Source: Saccharina japonica
Taxonomy: Eukaryota; Sar; Phaeophyceae; Laminariales; Laminariaceae
Length of the DNA: 64,000 nucleotides
Direction of reading: 5' to 3'
Assembly (NCBI GenBank): GCA_008828725.1
Contig: MEHQ01004504.1
Coordinates: 124,001-188,000, forward strand
Every line of letters starts with the position of its first letter. The first letter of the stretch is position 1. Shown here one piece after another: positions 11,426-24,094 of the stretch. A program made the translations under genes and the position numbers. The notes under the pieces were generated by a model. The model was given only the letters and a program-made list of their open reading frames with translations. It searched no databases and had not been told where the DNA came from.

Positions 11426-13800
11426 AAAGACATGCTAGGGTTGTCAACGTCGTTTAATCTCATTTAATAACTGGATCGTACAGCTGACCGCCTTGACCAG
11501 GAGGGTGGTACCCGCCTTAGTCAGGAGGTATTGGAGGAGCCAAGAGTATTACTCCACGTCTCTGTTTCTTCTTGGAAATATATATAGAAGGGAATGCCTA
11601 ACGGACTCCGGATTCCTCTGCTTCCCTAACGTTCCTTCACAGCGGCAATGGGCAGAACGGCCAACAGCAATAGCCGATAAATATATACCTGGTACACACA
11701 TTAGAATGGTGCATGTATTACAGGGACCTACACACGCGCGTGTTAGTCAAATAGCTGCTTTGTCGTGGCCCCACCGCCGTGAGGGCGGAGGGGGCACTTA
11801 TTCCCTACAGCAGTTATAGTACCAGGTGTACCAGGTAGGTCATTAATCCCGCCGCATTCTGTGCATGCAAAAAAATGTTACGTTTCTCGATGGCACGCAA
11901 GATACTCTTACCTCGTACACCGTGCCCCTCCCGTTCTGCGAGAAAACACGAGTAGCAAAACGAGTAGTGGTCTTCGCCTCTGGACGCGTGCGGGCCAAAA
12001 AAGAACGTCGGTTCGGTCGTGTGACCCAAGGTCACGAGTAGGCGCCTCCTGCCCGCTGCCACACATGTGCATGTTTACCTTTTTTGTCATGTGGGGGTTT
12101 CCAACATTTTCTGATGCGGGGGCTTTCCGGTATCGTCCCCGCCACTCAGCCAGTTCTCCCCACTGCACCTATCAAGGCGTACGCGTACGACAGGAGCCCT
12201 CGCAACACTACCGGAGGCTTGACAGTGACAACCTGCTCGAGTGGGGCCTTCGTCTCTGGTTGTTTATCTGTGAGTCTACGCTGCCGTGTATAATGGCAGT
12301 AGTGGCCACTACAGCAGGTGGACGCCGTGCCACTACGTACAATCCTAATGCTCGTACGGCTACCTGATTGGTTATTGGTCACAGCCGTAACGCAGTCGTC
12401 TACTAGCAGGTTCGGTTGGTGTGCTGCACAACCGTTCCAGTGGGCTTTATACTGTTGAAGCAAAGGGGGGTATTCGCGTACTTTGTTATTGGTATGATGT
12501 GGCACTTGAGCTTGATACACAGCAAATCGCAGCCTAAAACTGTAGGTACTACAAGGGCTCCGCTCCGCGGGCGGCTGACGCCGCCCGCTACGCTCGCGCA
12601 AGGAAAGGGGCAGAAGATGCCCATGATGTATAGTGCAAGCAAAAGCACCGACTTGAAAATGCCAAGAGGTTCATGGTAAGAGGTTCATGGTGCACAGGGA
12701 AGAAACGGCGGACTTGACATGCATGCAAAACATGCTCGGGATGCACATTAGCTCCATGCTCCAGGACAACAAAGAAGCTGTATGATCGAAAGAGAAAGCA
12801 CAGCAACACGGCTCACAGCACGGCGCTGCGCTGCCTGCTGTGGTGTGTGTGATTTGTGCCTTCGTGAGTATGTGTGGTAGTACAACAACAACGAACGGTG
12901 GTATATATTGCTTCGTACTTTGTATGTATGGAAGAGAAAGCACAGCACAGCTCGGTCGTCAAGTTGTGAAGTACGAAAAACAGGAAATCAACAAAACTGA
13001 GAAAGAAGAAAGACGTACACATTTGTACGTACGTACATACGAGTATACTCGTACGTACTCGTACTCGAAAAAAAGGAACACGTCGCCATTGATTCGGTCC
13101 GGGTCGAGCTCTACTGCCTCTCTGCCCCAGTGAGCCCCGTGGCCCGCCTCGCATGAAGCCCGATGCTCACCGTGGCCCTCGTTCGCCCGCTCCATCATGA
13201 TGGTGTTCAAACTGCCGGGGTTTCTCTTTAAATCCTATTTGTTCCGATAAATAAGTAACGCTTGAATTTTATTTTGCAGGAACAAACGACCCTTATATCT
13301 TCGGACATGCTGCAGCAGCAACGCAGACAAAGCGCCTTCATGCTTCCCTCGTGTCTCGGTGGACACGCCACGCCTAGCCACGAAAAAAGCGACCGCGCTC
13401 CTACTGACCCCCCCTCTACTGGCCAGCGCCCTCCCATACCCGCGATGGCGCCGGGCTCGCCCGCGCTGCCGTGCTGTCTGGGCAAACACACGAACCCAAA
13501 ACTGAAAGAGGAAGAAGCCTCTCGCCAACTAAAGTATATAGGGAACAAAGAGGGAGAGAATGAGCAAGTAATGAACGGAGGCGGTGTTCGAAGTGGGAGC
13601 TCTGAGAGGCCAGGGATGAGGGATCCCTGGGGGAGATATTAGTAAGTACAAGGATCGGACGGGGTCGCCTATCGGCGGCCCCGCCCTCCAAAAAGTTGGA
13701 GAGTGAAGACGAAAGAGTAAATCGAGAAGTAATGGCGGTACCAAGAGGTGGAGGTTTCCGCAGGGAATGAAGTAAAATTTGAAAAGTGGAAACGCAATGT
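11426..13800. other. intergenic, no gene supported
   Basis: Several overlapping frames of 80-170 codons occur on both strands, none with a recognisable domain. A plus-strand stretch from about 13279 follows a plausible acceptor (TATTTTGCAG) and stays open to 13642 with Gln- and Pro-rich content. It could be an exon of an unrecognised gene, but I cannot extend it in either direction. Confidence 0.3.
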
Positions 13801-13819
13801 GTATTTTAGATAAATAGAC

Positions 13820-14045
13820 ACTTCAGGCACTTTGTGTACTCGCAGTATTTGGGTGTTCAATACTCTCGATACGCGGAGTACACCGGGTAATTTAGATGTT
13901 TATACTCCGAGTACTTCTTGTACTCGAGTATAAGTACTGCTCATACTCCCAGTACTCGGAGTATTTGGGCCTTCAGTACTGCTCATACTCCAAGTACAAC
14001 GAATATTCAGGCCACCAGTACTACTCTAATACTCTCAGTACTCGG
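13820..14045. repeat. AGTACTCGGAGTAT minisatellite
   Basis: These are imperfect repeats of units such as CAGTACTGCTCATACTCC and AGTACTCGGAGTATTTGGGC. The short inverted pieces (GAGTACT/AGTACTC) make the region palindrome-rich, like the ACTCGCGAGT blocks elsewhere in the window. Confidence 0.75.
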
Positions 14046-17000
14046 ATCATCTGTGTAAGGATACTGAAAACGACGTCATATATTTTTCTGGGCGCAAAAC
14101 TACACGTAATATTTTCACACGCAACAATAGCAAAAACAGTACAGCAGCAGTCGTCTTACATAAAAATACATCAGTCGTATGATACGTACATACCAGGTAC
14201 CCGGAAGATAAGGACCGTTTGCAAATTAGCATGTCATTGAAATGGTGATTATATTTACGGTCAGAGTGGTATGTTGATCCTGCTGTGCATACATACAACA
14301 GTATATGGGTGGATGGTCGTATATCACTCTGAAGACGTACGTACCCAGGTGCGTAAAATGGTTGAATAGAGTTGTTGGAAGAAAATGAACTTTTAATAAT
14401 ATGATTACCAAAACCATCTTACAATTTCGGATGGGGAGGTGGCATTAAGGCTGACTGCTGATGCTGCTGCTTCTGCTGCTGCGGTGCTCTTCTTTGATTT
14501 TTGAAGGAAAACGTGATGGCCTAGAGGAAGTAGAGGCTGTTCGTGCTGCTGCAGGCAAGTGCCAGGGCTCAGGGTCCACGGAGACGAAGCTACTGCTCTG
14601 CTGCTGGCATGATTGTAGTCGGTTGCTAGTTCTGTTGTGGTCTGGAAACACGCAAGCACGGCAAACCTGTGCCTCTGGCCTCCCTGGGTAGAGGAGTGTA
14701 CACACAGCACACACACGTAGAGCGGCACAGACAGCACACACAGGCTGCGTCGCCCCCTGACCTTCTACCCTCTCACGGCGATAGAGCGCACGCTCCTACG
14801 CAACTAGCTACACACCACAGCGGGGGTACACCACCACACCAGCATGGTCAAGGAGCTGCCCAGGAAGCGTCTCTCTCTATCTCGCACGCGCACCTCTCTC
14901 TCCTCTGCTCTCAGCAAGATGTGGTACAATGGTACGCGGGGGGTTTCAACTTGTTTGCGATTGTCCGCCACGCCGGGGAGAGAGCGAGCCGTCCCCGGGA
15001 GGTCTTCGCAAGCCCCCCGCTCGCCGAGTTGGACGCAGGCGCCCGCTCGTTCGCCCGAGACACCGAGGGCTGACGTGTGGGGAGGGCGTGGCGCGCTCGC
15101 GCGGCGGTCGCCGGCTCGGCGGCGGACGGTAGACCAAGCTTTGTGAGGTGTACCGGATTCAGAGTAGGGTCAATTGGCCCGCTTCACGCTCAGCGCCTTA
15201 TCGTAATAATAGTTACACATATGTCTATACGAGTATACGTACTCGTACTGTACTTTAGTACTTGAACCGGCATGGGTACAAGGACATTGCGGCGGACGCC
15301 GCTCGCTCAATGTAGCCAGCCCACGACTTTGGCAGTGGCTGCTACTACTGCTGTAGCACTGAGCACTGGAAAGACGACTACTTACGAGTAGTGCTGTAGT
15401 AATAGTAATATAGGATGTTTGATTTACTTCGAAGGCGCGTACGATACATGGTCGGAGGGCAATAACAACAACAATAATTGACGAACTAAAAGTACCCGCA
15501 AACGGCCATTCTTATTCCGTACGACTGCGGTAAACATACAAATACAGCATTAATAGTAGTAAAAGCCGACAGCAATCGCAGTAAAACAGCAACAAACCGG
15601 CATGAGCTATTCGACGCGACTTGACCAGTGAACAAAATGCTGACGACCCTGTCTCGCCTGAAAAACGAAGGTATGACGGCGTACCTGAGTTTCGAATGGA
15701 AGGGAGCTACTCGTAGAGAAAGTGCAAATATGAAAGATGGGAATACATCAGTGGTCTTTAAGTATAGTACCGGTAGTAGTGTAGCCGAAGAGTGAAGTAA
15801 ACGTTTAGTAACGATTATTCTCTTGAAAAAAACACCCGGCAGGGTGGAAGCACCGCCGCAGCGCGGAGGGGGGAATGCCTGCTACCGCAGTAGGCGTATA
15901 TATACAAGTAGTAGTAACAATTGTGGTATTATAGTAACATTAAAAATATTACTTCGTACCTGGTAGTAGTGATAGCAGTGGTAGCATTCATATAGCCGTA
16001 GTATAGGGGTAACATATTAGTTGTAGCAGCACTGCTGTATGTGTTATATTTGGTTCTCGTACATATTATCGTATTGAGTGTGTTATATACAATGTACTGT
16101 TAAGTACCTGGTAGTAAGTAGTGGTGCTGACTGCTGCCGTACGTATACATATTACCTACCATGTATAGTAGCAGTCATGTATGTAGTGTTTCTTAAAGCA
16201 TGTACATACTACTACTAGAGCGTATTACTGGTAATACGAAAGGCGCGACCTCAGCGCCTGCAGTAGTCAAATCTGCGATGCATCACGCTGGGAAAACACT
16301 GACTGATTGTGCTGAACCAACACGAACGAACATCAACCAATACGTGCCCGTTAAAAAACAAACAAAAAACAGTATCGTCAGCATACAGCAACAGCAACAG
16401 CAGCTGTGGCAGCGACAGCAACAACTGCAGCAGAACAGCAGCAGCAGTAGGACACACGAGGCCAGGGTCAACGTCGCTGTACGCCCGGCCTGTCGGTCTA
16501 GCCCTTGAACCCGCTGTATAAGTATTCAATGTGTTGTGTGTCTCCTGGTTCCCTCTCGCGATGTTGATATTCGGCATAATTTGAACCCGAAAAATCTGCA
16601 CCTGATACGTGTCCACAAACAGATATTCTCGTAGCAGGTGCCACCACTGCTACTGCTGTACGCCATCTTCAGCAGAGCTTCTCCGTCCCCTCATCAGTAG
16701 AAGGGTGGGCCTGACAATACCACCTACAGCATGTCTTAGGGAAACGGCCCAGACGTTGCTGTGGTCAGACACATTCTGCCTACTCATGGAGTTGGGCTTC
16801 GTTCGGTAGAACTAAAAAAAACAACGTCATCATATTATACGTTCCGAAATGAAAACAACACATGACTCAGCCATATGCCTCTCAAAATCATGGCCCACCG
16901 CCATCTCTGGAACCACGGGTTGCCGCACCTGGCACGACCAACTCTGAACGAGTTACAGCACTACCAGCACGAGAAGGGTTCGTTAGTATATGTGCGTGCA

Positions 17001-17426
17001 CAGAGCCCGACGGGACTGGCGTTGGTGCCGTGTACGTCGAGTGATGTGTACAAACGTGGATGTTGACTTACGCACACACAGATAAACTAAAACGAGGCAC
17101 GCTACCCCCCTACGGTTCGTTTTGAAGAGCCTTTGGCTCGAGCTTCGAACTCGCACGCCTCTTTATGAATGACATTCATAGTTAAGAGCCTGTTGTAGGT
17201 ACCTAGTACATATTATTATAGTTTTGATAGTCATAGTGTGGACTATTGCTATTCTGCTGTAGCAGTATACTTCGTATATGTAGCATTAGTCTACTAGCTA
17301 TTAATAGCTGTAAGTGCTGTATTTTTGTACTATTAATATAATTACTACTGCTGTTGTTGAGGTACTTGTTGCTGATGTACAGCAGTAGTCTCCGTATCTA
17401 AGGGACAAAATTATTTTCCGCACTAC
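14046..17426. other. intergenic with many triplet repeats
   Basis: Short CTG/CAG, GTA and TAC repeat clusters are scattered through it (14459-14485, 15340-15420, 16385-16450). A GC-rich block at 14840-15150 is open in several frames but has low-complexity Arg/Pro/Ser content. A poly-Gln frame at 16200-16508 is driven by CAG repeats. I see no supported gene. Confidence 0.4.
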
Positions 17427-18184
17427 GGGCCATTCCTAACGAACGAAAAAAATCACGATTCGTGAAGTTTTTTTGTCATGAATCGTGTTTTTGTTTTGTC
17501 ATGATTCACGACTTAATCCTCACGATTCATGACGTCGATTTTTTTAGATTTTCCTTACAAAAAAACAAAATAACGATTCATGACATTTTGTCGGGGCTGA
17601 AAACACGCCTGATCAAGGCACTACGTAACCCATCCCACACCAACGGTACCCGAAGCCCGGTATAGGGGCATGGTAGACTCTGCTTCGTACGCCGATTGTG
17701 GACAGTGAGCGGCCGCCTAAAGACACTGCTGGGTGTAGGCTAACGAGCACGCGGTGGCCCCGAAATCTCGAGGAGGAGGAGACACAGCGTGGAGAAAAAG
17801 CAAAAATACTCTGAAACCTCACGAGCCAGGCTGGGCAGATGACCTGTGAGACAAATTAGAACCTCGCGCGGACCTGGCTTGGCCGACGGCACGTGAGCTT
17901 GGAATATCACAGGCCGGGTCAGGCCTTGGACCGCGATTTGAATCCCGGGCCGGGTCGGGCGCGGCCGGCCTGGCACCGCCTGGCCGTAACCTACCTGCGA
18001 GAGTTGGCCCCGCCCTCAAATACCGTTGGATTTTAGATACCGATTTTTTGACAATTTTAAAATATCACGAAAAGTGACGAAACGTCACCTATTTTCGTTT
18101 GGAAAGAAATATCACGAATCGTGATTTTTTTTCATGCCAAACCGTCATGAATCGTGATTTGTTTTCGTTCGTTAAGAATGGCCC
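17427..18184. mobile_element. 758-bp DNA transposon, Harbinger-like termini, non-autonomous
   Basis: The left end begins GGGCCATTCCTAACGAACG and the right end, reversed, begins GGGCCATTCTTAACGAACG. The inverted similarity continues for about 40 bp, into ATCACGATTCRTGA. Further inverted copies of TCACGATTCGTGA and TCATGAATCGTG lie below each end. The interior (17600-18010) is GC-rich and has no transposase frame. The bordering trinucleotides are TAC and TAA, so a target duplication is not clean. The terminal pattern GGGCC...TTAACGA matches the smaller element at 38607-38817, which is flanked by TAA, as in PIF/Harbinger elements. Confidence 0.8.
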
Positions 18185-20220
18185 TAAATTACTCGTTCGA
18201 TCATATAATATTCATACCTACCTCATAAAAACACAGACGCCACATCACAAGGTTCCGGGAACTCCGACCCTCTTTTTTCTTCGTCATGCTTTCTTTGTAG
18301 CGGGCGACTGCTCCAAGCAACGGGCGACCAGACCCCAAAGCAGCAGCAAAACAGGCAGCTAGTGCTGTACGATTATAGCCCGCTTAGGGTGAACGAATGG
18401 GGGCTTCACGGTGTCGTTGCTGATATTGTGCGAGGGCTAAAGACAAATTGTCCTTTTTTTGCACGAGTACGCGCAAATGTTCCTTCGCGTTAAGCAATAA
18501 TAGTGACGCAGGAACATCCGTTCAAAAGGAGGAACGCTCCTTATCGTCCAGAGAGCTAGCTAGGTAGGTGCTCACGTCACCTTGTATCTGTAAGCAGCCT
18601 CCCGAGTCTATTAATATCAGGTATTGCTGTCACGATCCGTACTATTTTACCACCGCTGCTGCTACTGCTGCTGCTGCTGCTCAGTTGGGTGTCGTATGAT
18701 CATGGGGTCGGTGGCATGTCACTGGTACGAGATGTCTTGTCTTTTCGGTGGATGCAGGTAAATCGAAGGCTACGATGAACATGCGAGGACAAGTAACGGG
18801 ATGAGTAAGACACCGACCATGTCACTACATATTCTATAACGGTCTATCATATTCCATAACGAGCCTCTCCGCCCCAATTGCGGATCGTCCGTACTCTGGA
18901 TTCAACAGCACGTCCGAACCAGGGTTATACTTAAGCTTCCGGCACGGGGTGCGGGAGGCGGCTGTGCGGGCCCGCTCGTGGCTTCCGGAGAGCTCCGAGA
19001 GGGTCGAAATTTGGACAATACCCTGGTGTATGCGTGGTTAATGCGAAACTGTGTACTCACAGTATGCGTCTTACACGCTCTTTTTACCCTCTCGTAGTAG
19101 GCGGGCATCACTCTTCTTTAAGGGTAAAGAAACACTGTAGTTATACTGGTACGAAGTAAAAAACGTTTGAAGGCAAACATTAAAGAAGTGAAGAAACCAG
19201 ACGAAAACGAAAAAAACGCATGGCCTCTAAGGTTCAATGGTCGTGGATGAACACTTATCTCAGAGCGAGCTAACCCTAAACCCTAACCCGTACCGCGAAA
19301 CGGACCCAAAAACAAAATTTAAACCTATATACGTACTACAGTGGTATCAAACGTACGGCGAAACGGAGCCAATTGTCTTTTCGTCTACGGCGAAAAGGAA
19401 ACTATGTTTTTTCGCTTTCGGCGAAAGCGGCCAAAGACGTCCGGCCCCGGAAACCGGAGGTCCGGCGAGCCGCACGCACGTTGACTCCAGCACATGTTGC
19501 GCTGAGGTGAATACCCGCGAAAAACGTGCGCCAGCGTTCCACCTCACGGTCTAAGTATAACCCTGGTCCAAACGAACTATGAATGTATAAGGTGTCTGCA
19601 TAGGGCCTAGTGTAGGTAGAGTAATCAACAAGGTCGAGGAGAAATCCGTGCGAAAACCAAACGCAGAACCAAGGCCAATGCGCGATGCTCGCTGTTGGAT
19701 TGCCTCGATCTAACGAACACACGTACGTTGAGACGTTTGGCTTGATTTCCCGAGAAATGCCCACGAAAACCCCGCACATATATAGTAAACACTCGCACAG
19801 ATCAAACACTGGTGGTTAAAGAACACTAAATTGTATTGGGTGCGGCTGGGACCAAAGGCACTTACTATTAGAGGGCGCGTAAAGTGCTATGCGCAATACA
19901 GAGCTGATGTGGCTGCGAACAGCAACCTTGTTCTCTCAGAAAACGGCTTGCGCCTTAAACACATATATTTCGTGCGTTTCTTATGTATTTTGGTGTATTA
20001 TATGTATAGTTATGTTTGTGAAATTTTCGCACTTTTCGCAACTTTTCTCTGCGTACGAGCACTTTTCGGCAAAACGCTAAGTACTCCGACACAGCAAGCC
20101 CGCCCGGACACATTGGTCGTGGTTTGGGCTCGATCCGAGCTCTGTGGCTCGCGTGGCGGGCGCTCGAAGTTTTTTTTCCCGCGGGAGTGGATAAGCCGAT
20201 TTCCCGGGTTTTCTGCATGA
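18185..20220. other. intergenic; short telomere-like tract
   Basis: No gene is supported. CTAACCCTAAACCCTAACCC at about 19270-19289 resembles the TTAGGG-type telomere repeat in reverse complement. A CTG run lies at 18655-18680. The other frames are short and unrecognised. Confidence 0.4.
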
Positions 20221-20223
20221 GGC

Positions 20224-20868
20224 CGTGTTTAGTACGTACGTGCCAGTAAATAATATTGCTTTGTTTCACATTTTTCTCTGAGGCCCTGTTTTTGTTCAGT
20301 CGTGCGTTTTTTGTGTGTTTCTTGCCGGGAGCACGTGGAGCACACACGAGCAGCAGCAGCACCGCAGAGAACGTGTTACAAACAGTACAACCTCAATGTT
20401 ACAACCCTGCCACCCAGAAGTAGCAGCAGCAGCAGCAGCAGCAGGCATTACACCATGCATGCGCGTACCTCAGATCCGCGCTGTACCGTCACGAGTTGCT
20501 TTTGTAGAAGCCTGCGAAATTTCTGAGCCATGGTATGTTATCATACCTGCCTATCAATGCTCATGTACGAATCTCTCCGCTGTCCCGAAATGTAATAACC
20601 TTTTGTTCATTAAAACTATATATAAACTGTCGTTACTTTTCCGGACAAAGTTGTACAACATTGTGCGCCCCGTGTTTTGTACGTACGGGCCAGTAAATAA
20701 TATTGCTTTGTTTCACGTTTTTCTCTGAGGCCCTGTTTTTGTTCAGTCGTGCGTTTTGTGTGTGTTTCTTACCGGGAGCACGTGAAGCACACACGAACAG
20801 CAGCAGCACCGCAGAGAGCGTGTTACAAACAGTACAACCTCAATGTTACAACCCTGCCACCCAGAAGT

Positions 20869-20901
<33 letters not shown>

Positions 20902-21575
20902 CATTACACCATGCATGCGCGTACCTCAGATCCGCGCTGTACCGTCACGAGTTGCTTTTGTCGAAGCCTGCGAATTTTCTGAGCCATGGTATGATATCAT
21001 ACCTGCAGATCAATGCTCATGTACGAATCTCTCCGCTGTCCCGAAATGTAATAACCTTTTGTTCATTAAAACTATATATAAACTGTCGTTACTTTTCCGG
21101 ACAAAGTTGTACAACATTGTGCGCCCCGTGTTTTGTACGTACGGGCCAGTAAATAATATTGCTTTGTTTCACGTTTTTCTCTGAGGCCCTGTTTTTGTTC
21201 AGTCGTGCGTTTTTTGTGTGTTTCTTGCCGGGAGCACGTGGAGCACACACGAACAGCAGCAGCACCGCAGAGAGCGTGTTACAAACAGTACAACCTCAAT
21301 GTTACAACCCTGCCACCCAGAAGTAGCAGCAGCAGCAGCAGCAGCAGCAGGCATTACACCATGCATGCGCGTACCTCAGATCCGCGCTGTACCGTCACGA
21401 GTTGCTTTATGTCGAAGCCTGCGAATTTTCCGAGTCATGGTATGATATCATACCTGCAGATCAATGCTCATGTACGAATCTCTCCGCTGTCCCGAAATGT
21501 AATAACCTTTTGTTCATTAAAACTATATATAAACTGTCGTTACTTTTCCGGACAAAGTTGTACAACATTGTGCGC
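20224..21575 (+). repeat. three tandem copies of a ~450-bp unit with variable (AGC)n
   Basis: The copies begin at 20224, 20671 and 21127 with CGTGTTTTGTACGTACGGGC or a variant, and the third ends near 21575. The unit spacing is 447 and then 456 bp, and the third copy is about 450 bp. The differences match an internal AGC run of 7, 10 and 8 units. Other differences are single bases. Each copy holds an open frame of 113-137 codons with the same start, but the ends vary and no domain is recognisable. It is probably a recently expanded tandem repeat. Confidence 0.9.
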
Positions 21576-21594
21576 CTCGGAGACAGATCGATGA

Positions 21595-22475
21595 TGATGT
21601 GCTCTGTTGTTGCTACGATTAGTTGCTTTCATAGCAGCCAGCAATCCGTCACCAAACCACACCACCACCACCACTCTCCTGCTTGCTGCTGCTGTTGATG
21701 GCCTCCATGTGTCATGCGTGTGCTCTGCATGCTGCATCCCGACGCATGCGATGATACCAGTGTTCCGGCGATCTGGCTCCAAAACCGAGAACAATATTTC
21801 TAGCAAATAATCACGTAGCATGTGGCGTCCGATTTCCCGACTTGAATACGTATAGAACCTGAGTTCAAATCCCGGAGATGCGTTTTTTCTTTTTTTTGCT
21901 TGCAGGTACAAAGTACGTCTGTTCAAATGCTTGTGATTTACTCGGTACAGTACCAGGTATAGAGTTTGTACGTATCCCTTTGAGCAAATGCCCGGGTATA
22001 TACTCTCGCGAGTACAACTATTAAATATTAATACCCTGTAACTATTTGTCGTTACACGTCACGGGTACGAGTATAGCACGTCCATACTCGCGAGAATTTA
22101 GGGCCCTCTGTATTTGTATTGCGTTTAGTATGTACTACGAAAACCCAACCTACATTTAGTTGTACGTAGGATAGGGCATTTTTACATAAAATGGTTCACA
22201 CTAAACCGGCGTTAGGAGTATACACGCCTGACTAAAAGCTTAACTTAAAGGATCGGAAATACTCGCGAGTACTCAGATAGTGTTTTCACGGAGATTTGAC
22301 GAGTACTCGTTGGCCGCGAGCAACTCGAGTCGCAGGGGCGCAACTGATTTATTGTGTACCGGTAGTTGTGTTTGTGTGTGTTTTTCTTTTTTGTAACGGA
22401 GAATTATTTACGTTTTTTTTTTTCTCCCTAATTTTGTTCGTGTAGGCGTATCATACGTATATCACCAAAAACAAA
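21595..22475. other. intergenic; degraded ACTCGCGAGT repeat
   Basis: A palindrome-rich block at 21975-22330 contains ACTCGCGAGT three or more times and resembles the repeat at 9.6-10.2 kb. No gene is supported. Confidence 0.5.
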
Positions 22476-22479
22476 GCAG

Positions 22480-23205
22480 ATTTCGACCCCCACACAAATA
22501 TCAAGTCAATTTCGACCCCGCGTCACTAAACCGCCCCGCCACAAAAACCAAACAGTAAATTTCGACCCTAATACTGAAATCGAGTCATGTTCGATCCCCA
22601 CTCTAAAATCAAGTCAATTTTGATGCCCCGACACAAAACCACGTCAATTTCGACTACCCACACAAAAACCAAGTCAACTTCGATGCCCCGACACAAACAT
22701 CAAGTCAAATTCGGCTACCCACACGAAATCCAAGTCAATTGCGATCCACACACTAAAGTCAAGTCAATTTCAATCCCGACACTAAAACCAAGTCATTTTC
22801 GATCCAGACACTAAATAAAACAGCAATATGAAGTATGTACATATAATACCTGATAAGGTATACGAAGGGAAGTAGATACAGAAAGGAGCGAGACTTCATT
22901 CATTGATTTTCTTCTTTTAGGGGATGCCTGTGAGTGATCAATGTTCTCATGGTGCATATTTTCGGAGGGCAAACGAAAGAATACTAAAGCTAAGTCGTTT
23001 GGAATTCAACACTAAAGTCAAGTCAATTTCGATCCCTACACGGAAAACCAAGCCAATTTCGACCCCCCACACTGAAAGCAAGTGCATTCCGATAATTTCA
23101 TCATTTCCTGCCCGCACACAAAGAAAACAAGTCAATTTTGAACCCGCACACAAAAAACAAGTCATCTTCGGCCCGCTCACGAAAACCAAGTCAATTTATA
23201 TGTAT
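22480..23205. repeat. minisatellite, unit about 33 bp (AAGTCAATTTCGAYCC)
   Basis: Degenerate units contain CAAGTCAATTTCGA, then CCCC or CCGACAC, then a short A-rich link. They run from about 22480 to 22815 and resume at 23005-23200 after a 190-bp interruption. The unit also occurs inverted at 23645-23755. The period is about 33 bp where clearest, so a frame stays open for 75 codons (22587-22814). Its Lys/His/Pro/Ser content only reflects the repeat. Confidence 0.85.
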
Positions 23206-23644
23206 CAAGTATGTATGCTGTTAGGTTTTCATGTTTGTTCTTGCGCCACTCCCCTAGGCACGTCCCGGAGGGGAACCTTGTATTCCTTATTTTTGTATTG
23301 TTCGTACTTGAACGAAACCTGGTATACGGTCCCTTGTTGTTTTTCAGGTACAAGCAACATGTATATGTTCCTGCTATTGTTACTCTGGTTAGGATAAGAC
23401 AAGCGATGGAATACGACAGCTGGTTGACCCCGTTCCCTTGCGTTCTGTTAGCTGCGCTGCACACATCCTTATATTGTATTTGTGTTTTTCCATCCATCCA
23501 TGCGTTTTCCCGCTTTTTTTTGTTGTCATCACGGGCGTCAGCAGTAAACTGATGTGCGGTAGGCTTCATAAAATGTAGTGCTTCGCAAAGGTCTGGTCAG
23601 CATGGTTGGTATGCCACGGCGCGTTTATAGATAATGTTTTGGAG

Positions 23645-23755
23645 GTCGATTGCATTGTTTCTTGTGTGGGTGGTCGAAATTGACATGGTGTTTTGTGTCG
23701 GGGCATGAAAATTGACTTTACTGTTGAAGTGGGGGTCGAAATTGACTTATATTCA
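23645..23755. repeat. inverted minisatellite fragment
   Basis: GTCGAAATTGACATGGTG and GTCGAAATTGACTTATATTC are reverse complements of the minisatellite unit at 22480-23205. The two arrays form a large inverted arrangement just upstream of the big EsV-1-7 gene. Confidence 0.75.
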
Positions 23756-23949
23756 ATGTTTACGGGAAATCGATGTTTATCCATAACTGATTCAATTTAT
23801 ATTTCACGCAGTACGCTCCTGAAACAAGTGCTGCCGTCAGTGTAGGAGGTGCGTATTCTATGCTGCGCTTTGTTGCGTGGTAGCATTGACTGCAACAGGT
23901 AAACAGGTATTAAGAACAGCAACAATGACAACGACAGCAGCTCTAAGTT

Positions 23950-24094
23950 CGTGTTAATATGCACTTGTGCTTGACCCTCATATTCGTTGTCGATGCAGGT
24001 TCCACTCACAACGACAGGTGTGTCTGCGTCCATCCATAAATACCCAGCTGCGTTCGCCTGCCCCATCTAAACCGCTGGAGGAAGTCTGTTCTAG
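23950..24094 (+). promoter_or_regulatory. conserved 5' flank of the large EsV-1-7 gene
   Basis: This flank aligns with the flank of the 280-aa paralogue (minus strand, 3915-3730), including GGTTCCACTCACAACGACAG followed by GTGTG. It ends in TCTGTTCTAG, which could be a splice acceptor. The GTGTGTCTG after AACGACAG could be a donor, but the reading phases I tried (ATG at 23958) do not join correctly. It may therefore be 5'UTR with or without an intron. Confidence 0.4.

Noticed and set aside
10736-11467. Frames rich in Arg, Cys, Asp, Ala or Thr
   Set aside because: They only reflect the TCGCGA minisatellite, which is open in several frames on both strands.
20302-21594. Three related frames of 113-137 codons with poly-Ala or poly-Ser
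   Set aside because: They follow the tandem unit and the AGC run, have shifting ends between copies and no recognisable domain. A small expressed protein cannot be excluded without transcripts.
22480-23205. CRISPR-like regular repeats
   Set aside because: The units are degenerate, directly adjacent and without unique spacers of constant length, and the host is a eukaryote. It is a minisatellite.
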